From Arctopsyche grandis (lineage: Eukaryota; Arthropoda; Insecta; Trichoptera; Hydropsychidae): a stretch of DNA of 64,000 nt. Each line of letters opens with the position of its first letter. Position 1 is the first letter of the stretch. The DNA lies in NCBI RefSeq assembly GCF_051622035.1, contig NC_135358.1, positions 18,200,501 through 18,264,500 of the forward strand, read 5' to 3'. The notes beneath the pieces are model-generated. The model was not told the DNA's origin and searched no databases. It saw nothing but the letters and a program-made list of their open reading frames with translations. The position numbers and the translations under genes were made by a program. Shown here piece by piece: positions 58,917-64,000 of this stretch.

Positions 58917-60500
58917 CTATCCAATGCCCTCGGCGATTCTCTGTGACTGTCCGAGGAATCTGCCGTCACCCCACAGATATTCTGCTAGTAATTTACCATA
59001 AATGAAGTCAACACATATTGGTTCTAGCTCACTGATACATCCAGTAAGTCTTTTCTCAATCCATGGTTCTATTTTCTTTTCCATTGAATTAACATCAATC
59101 CGACTACGACCGAGCTTGAAAGTGAATACAGTGTCCTTCGGTGTTGAAATTTTGACTGGGTCTCTTAATCCTTCTTGTGATTTAGCCATATCTTTCTCTT
59201 TGTCTTTATGTTTCTCCTCTTCTTTATTCTCATCTTCAGAATTCTTCAAATGACTATAATCCTTAGATCCTTTTCTAAATTGATCATCGGGTGGTTGATC
59301 TGTATTTGAAGACGGTATGTCTCCGTAGTCCCAAAGTCTTCCTCTTTGCAAACCATCACCGTCCATACTTCCATCAGCCAGGTTCACACCTCCATCAGCC
59401 ATGTTCGCATCGTCCTCTTCATCATTGGAAACAATGAGTTTTCTTTGAGCAGACATCTCTCGTGAAGCCCGTTGCTGCAAAGGTCTTTTTCTGTGCAAAC
59501 CATCACTGTTCACACTTACATCGGCCATGTTTACATCTCCATCGGCCATGTTCGCCTCGTCCTCTTGTGTTGGAATACTGACTGGTTCTCTTATTTCTTC
59601 TTGTATTGGAATACTGACTGGTTCTCTTATTTCTTCTTGTATTGGAATACTGACTGGTTCTCTTATTTCTTCTTGTATTGTCAAGACAGTCTTTGTTTTG
59701 GTGCTGTTACATTGAGCTGATATGTGCCCAAACTCGTTACAATTGAAACAACGAGTTCCTCTCGTCTTAAACCTACAGTCGGCTGCTAAGTGACCACGTC
59801 CACTACAATTGTAGCATCGTGAACTCAGTCTTTCTCGGTTTTCACGGTTTCTCACGGGCCCCGTCACCCTGGGTTCGTCGTCCTCTCTAATTTTCTCGCA
59901 CTGCGTAATTCGCGTCTTCAGCTCCTTAATAGATCCAGCCCAGCTCAGAATCAATTTTTCGTACTTATCAAACCCAAGTCCACCAATTATGTACGCGATA
60001 ATCGCCTCTTCCTCAATAAAACTACACTTGGCTGCAATCCCCTTCATCCGGTAGATATAGCTTAAACTGTCTTCTGCTTTTCCCTTTTTCTCTAACCTCA
60101 GTTCTCTGTGCACGTCCGCACTATTCAACTGATGGCCAAACTCTCTGGTCAATCGTTCTTTTAATATCGCCCACGTGATTATGCCCGTTTCCGAGTCCAA
60201 GAAGTTCTTGGCAGTTCCTTCACACAGCATCCGCCCATACACCAACTGTTGTGTCTCCGTCCAGCCGAGGATTTGCGCGTTTTCTTCGAGGCGCTCAATC
60301 CACACTGCAATAGGGCTATTTCTGCCGTTATATTTCGGCAGACCGAAATCAACCTCCAGATCTCGGAAATTGAACTGTGGTATCTCCCTCGTCGTCGTTG
60401 CCACTGGCGTCGTCTTTCTCGTCGTGGATATCATCATCGTCGTGTGGCGAGTTCGCTGACGTGACGTCACCGACGTCACGGGCTTCCGCATTCTCGTCAT
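58917..60500 (-). CDS. gag: retrotransposon Gag polyprotein with two CCHC knuckles and a PWI-like C-terminus
   Basis: 527 residues, intact. After a basic Thr/Arg-rich start, residues 45-205 fit the Ty3-type retrotransposon Gag capsid (VDFGLPKYNG, AVWIERLEENA, LKERLTREFG, YIYRMKGIA, YIIGGL). Zinc knuckles are C229-C232-H237-C242 and C251-C254-H259-C264. A 12-residue unit (IQEEIREPVSIP) is repeated three times at 275-310, and a 27-residue acidic unit (ANMADG..) twice at about 316-342 and 365-391. A charged stretch (420-440, EDENKEEEKHKDKEKDM) leads to residues 473-506, which carry MEKKIEPWIEKRL and CVDFIYGKLL, matching the first helices of the PWI fold of SRRM1 and RBM25. The ATG lies about 85 bases past the primer site. 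Pol is absent. Confidence 0.85.
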   Translation of the reverse strand: MTRMRKPVTSVTSRQRTRHTTMMISTTRKTTPVATTTREIPQFNFRDLEVDFGLPKYNGRNSPIAVWIERLEENAQILGWTETQQLVYGRMLCEGTAKNFLDSETGIITWAILKERLTREFGHQLNSADVHRELRLEKKGKAEDSLSYIYRMKGIAAKCSFIEEEAIIAYIIGGLGFDKYEKLILSWAGSIKELKTRITQCEKIREDDEPRVTGPVRNRENRERLSSRCYNCSGRGHLAADCRFKTRGTRCFNCNEFGHISAQCNSTKTKTVLTIQEEIREPVSIPIQEEIREPVSIPIQEEIREPVSIPTQEDEANMADGDVNMADVSVNSDGLHRKRPLQQRASREMSAQRKLIVSNDEEDDANMADGGVNLADGSMDGDGLQRGRLWDYGDIPSSNTDQPPDDQFRKGSKDYSHLKNSEDENKEEEKHKDKEKDMAKSQEGLRDPVKISTPKDTVFTFKLGRSRIDVNSMEKKIEPWIEKRLTGCISELEPICVDFIYGKLLAEYLWGDGRFLGQSQRIAEGIG

Positions 60501-60583
60501 CGCGCGCGCGTCCTAACCTCAACTGTCAAAACTCCGCGTCGTCGTCTGACCGCTTCTGGCTGTCACTCGAAATGTCTTCAGGC

Positions 60584-60601
60584 ATCCCGGACGAGCCCCC
60601 A
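60584..60601 (-). promoter_or_regulatory. primer binding site for tRNA-Pro
   Basis: On the - strand TGGGGGCTCGTCCGGGAT lies two bases after the 5' LTR. It is the exact complement of the 3' end of tRNA-Pro, the primer used by several retroviruses and retrotransposons. Confidence 0.9.
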
Positions 60602-60603
60602 AA

Positions 60604-61174
<571 letters not shown>

Positions 61175-61266
61175 TTCGGCCATACCTGACATAAATACGT
61201 CTCGGATTTACAGTAGTACATAAACAATAGAACAGGTGATATGTAATAATTGAAGAAAACACAAAT

Positions 61267-61360
61267 CATCTTTCATTCTTTGTAGTGTTTCATCTTTCAT
61301 TCTTTGTAATGTTTCATCTTTCATTCTTTGTAATGTTTCATCTTTCATTATTTATTCATT
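61267..61360. repeat. 24-bp tandem repeat, four copies
   Basis: Units CATCTTTCATTCTTTGTA(A/G)TG plus TTT start at 61267, 61291, 61315 and 61339; the last is degenerate. Position and wording parallel the 95-bp repeats of the gag-only element. Confidence 0.9.
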
Positions 61361-62044
61361 TAAAATAAAAATAGTTTATCAGCATTAAAAATAACATATT
61401 TCGTCGTAAACAATAAAAATATTCGTGGTTCGCAGCTATACATTAGCGTTTCTTCGTTCTTCAGCGTCACCTCACACGTGGCACCACCGACCCTTGACAC
61501 CGATCCCCTCTCCAAACCCTCAGGTACCGTCAGGTCCAACCGTCTGTTGAAACCTATAGAAGAGTGACCGTGCCAACAAGCCGTCGTGATAGACCACCGT
61601 GGATCGTCAGCCTTGGAATTCGACGCGCCTCTGCACCGCCAACAAAACGCGTTTACCTTCACTATATTCGCAATGAACAACACATTCAAACACACACACA
61701 ATCACACTATGATTCTCAGCTGATGGTCGTCTGTAAGCTCGTCTCGTCATCTGTCATCGTCGCGGCGATGTCAAATTGCGCGCGGCTTGTGACGTCACGC
61801 TCCGTCCTCGACGCTGACGCGTCATACTCCGTCGCGGCTGATGTCATCGTCGATGTCCTTGTCATCTTGGTAGTCGTTGGTCATCACAGTCATCGGGGTC
61901 CTCGTAGCACACGTCCGCCACTATGTTATGATGATAGCCGCCGACTCCAATTTCTCCGGAACACCCGTGGAATATTCTCGAACACGAATGGCCGCCATCT
62001 GTCAGATTGCCGGCGTCTTCTCCTCTCTCGCAATCTTAATCCCT

Positions 62045-62064
62045 ATCCCGGAACCGAGCCCCCA
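62045..62064 (-). promoter_or_regulatory. variant tRNA-Pro primer binding site
   Basis: TGGGGGCTCGGTTCCGGGAT on the - strand differs from the tRNA-Pro complement at 60584-60601 by two extra bases (GT) in the middle. It lies two bases from the LTR. Confidence 0.75.
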
Positions 62065-62066
62065 TT

Positions 62067-62336
62067 TGTGGGATCCAAAGATATAGGGAGGATTGCGGGA
62101 GAGATAATCAAAGACGATGTTGGTCCATCAATGTACGTTTATTGTACCATTGAGTATAAACACGTGCGCGTACGCACCACCGGCGGCCGCCCGGCCAACG
62201 GTTCGACTACTCACCGTCAGTTGGCGTCACACTTCTGCCAACTCACAAACAGTGTACACTCATGTGTACCACTGTTTGTACATCACTCCTTAACATTACC
62301 CATTACATAATTCGCTCACACACATAAAATCCCACA
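62067..62336 (-). repeat. 5' LTR of the TRIM-like element
   Basis: Same sequence as 60905-61174; followed by TA units at 62337-62354. Confidence 0.88.
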
Positions 62337-62354
62337 TATATATATATATATATA

Positions 62355-64000
62355 CATTTTTTTCTAAGTTTGTGACACTACATGAAGACCATGGCATAAC
62401 AGGAATAGCTGATGCGAAAATATAACAAAGAGATGAGGGAAACAAAAAATAAAAATAAAAAAAAAATTTATACATTATCATAAAAAAAAACAATACCAGA
62501 CAATAGTAAAAACATCAATTAACGGAATAATTAGTAGAGAATGTCTACCAATATATAAGAACTAGCCTAAATACAAAACATCCCTGCGAGGCCCAAAATG
62601 GAAGAGAGAAAATCAAAATTCCACTCATACATCACATACAATTATAAAAATTATTATAAGCGCAGGCTACCAAACACGTAGGCTAAGATAATTACCGATA
62701 ACCTACGTTAAAAAATGGAAAATATCGCACTGCAGTTACGATTTCATTGAGAAGTCGGATAGCTCTTGGAATAGAAGCCATCAAATATAACGGCTCATAT
62801 AATATAATATTATAACAAGTTTGTATTATTCTAATCGAATAAAGTCTAGATTGCAGGCATTCTTTTGATGAAATTCAGAACTCAAACTCGTGTGTACATA
62901 CATTAATAAAGCAATATACATTTGTTAAATTGCATTCCGAAAACAGCATTTGCAATCGTCTTGTTCGGTTGACATGAATTTTTTTGAGATTCAGCGAATG
63001 TATTTTTTTTGTTGTGTACATGAATAAAGACCGACGTTTCCATTACGACGAAGCCAGGGCTGGCTTAATAATTCAGCAGGCCATTGCGAAACCCAGACGC
63101 AAATATTTGTGTCGGTTGTACGGCAAGCAGTCTACTGGAAATTGCATCGTGACAGTTTTGAAAGCAGACACCTCACTTTGGAAACCTTGTTTTAATGTAT
63201 TTAATAGAAAGCAAAATATTGTTGCGGAAGCGACAATTAATTTTAGCTTTATAACTGAATGTTTGTATGGTGAGGTTGGCTTATTTCATTTTTTTTACGT
63301 ATTTTCGTTGAACTTTTAATAATGCGCGAAAAAATGGTTTTCCTCGTTTGTTATTAAAGCAAAACGTCACTGGCAGAGCAACAAGAAAATGAAACCGTTT
63401 TACGACGTGAAAAGAACGAAAATGACCTCTAACCACTTTTCGCGCTACGAAATAATGCTTTTGTAAAAAAAGTAAAACTCGTTGGTGAAAATCGCGTTAA
63501 TATTACTTCATGAGGGAAAAATTTCGTTGAAAAATCGTTCCAGAAAATTCGATCAATTTTTCTACATCGGTAATCACTAACGATCTTCGTAACTTTTTCC
63601 CTCGTTCGTTCAACGTTTTTTTGACATTCTAAAAGAAAACTTGGGATTGATCAAATATTTGTTAAATTAAGGTTTTCCCTAAAAAAAACTCGATACATTG
63701 TTGTATTTTATATAGCGTTTCGCACTTCGGAAAATCCGGTTTACATCCGGAAACAATTTCCCACCCTCAATATAAATTCAATATATGTATGTATGTAAGT
63801 ATAAGCCATATAATTTCAAATAATTATTATTGATCAGTATTTCAAATCAGAACATTTTTTTTGAAACTTTAACAAATATCTTCAATCTTGTAGTATATTT
63901 TTTAATCCGCATTAGAAAAATCGTCATAGTCTCATAAAAAGTTGACGGTCGCTGTTTGTGTAGCAATCAGATAGTCGCAGAATGATCCACAACTTTTCCA
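62355..64000. other. intergenic sequence
   Basis: AT-rich, moderately GC in 62980-63180 and 63360-63640. No exon, RNA gene or known repeat is recognised. Confidence 0.45.

Noticed and set aside
61360..61701. 113-codon - strand open frame in the TRIM-like element
   Set aside because: Right orientation, but no Gag, Pol or other motif is visible and the reading frame is short; not enough to call a gene.
61564..62310. 248-codon + strand open frame
   Set aside because: It runs through the TRIM interior into the LTR, against the orientation of the element, and has no recognisable motif. The LTR part is repeated as a frame at 60906.

Overview
The window is AT-rich insect DNA. It holds short spliced exons with GT-AG introns, long (TA)n microsatellites, many runs built on tacatatgtacata, tRNA-derived SINEs, RTE-like LINE ends, Helitron-like and hAT elements. 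I cannot name the order with confidence. The only host gene I can support is the 3' part of an echinoid-type cell-adhesion gene, read on the + strand.

Positions 1-21.5 kb: seven coding exons (290-486, 13286-14440, 14512-15086, 15489-15930, 16000-16383, 16739-17101, 18843-19018) join in frame. They encode the second half of one Ig domain, five more Ig domains, fibronectin III sequence, one membrane span and a cytoplasmic tail ending in EIIV. The 5' exons (signal peptide, first Ig, start of the second) lie off the left edge. The first intron seen is 12.8 kb and carries repeats, a probable solo LTR and two GC-richer unique islands that may be regulatory. An AT-rich stretch of up to 2.5 kb after the stop reads like a long 3'UTR with several Pumilio-type motifs.

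Positions 21.5-57.4 kb: no host gene is visible. The stretch is intergenic DNA with SINEs of one tRNA-derived family, RTE LINE 3' ends, two families of hairpin-ended LINE tails, short Helitrons with A|T insertion sites, three hAT-type elements (one with a decayed transposase), fold-back elements and (TA)n arrays.

Positions 57.4-62.4 kb: two young LTR retrotransposons lie side by side, both on the - strand, in one (TA)n microsatellite. The first (57417-60778) has identical 175-bp LTRs, a tRNA-Pro primer binding site and an intact 527-residue Gag but no pol. Its Gag has two CCHC knuckles, internal duplications and a C-terminal stretch that looks like the start of a PWI domain, a fold known from splicing factors. 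The second (60905-62336) has identical 270-bp LTRs, a variant of the same primer site and no recognisable gene. This pair is the most unusual part of the window. Positions 62.4-64 kb hold nothing I recognise.
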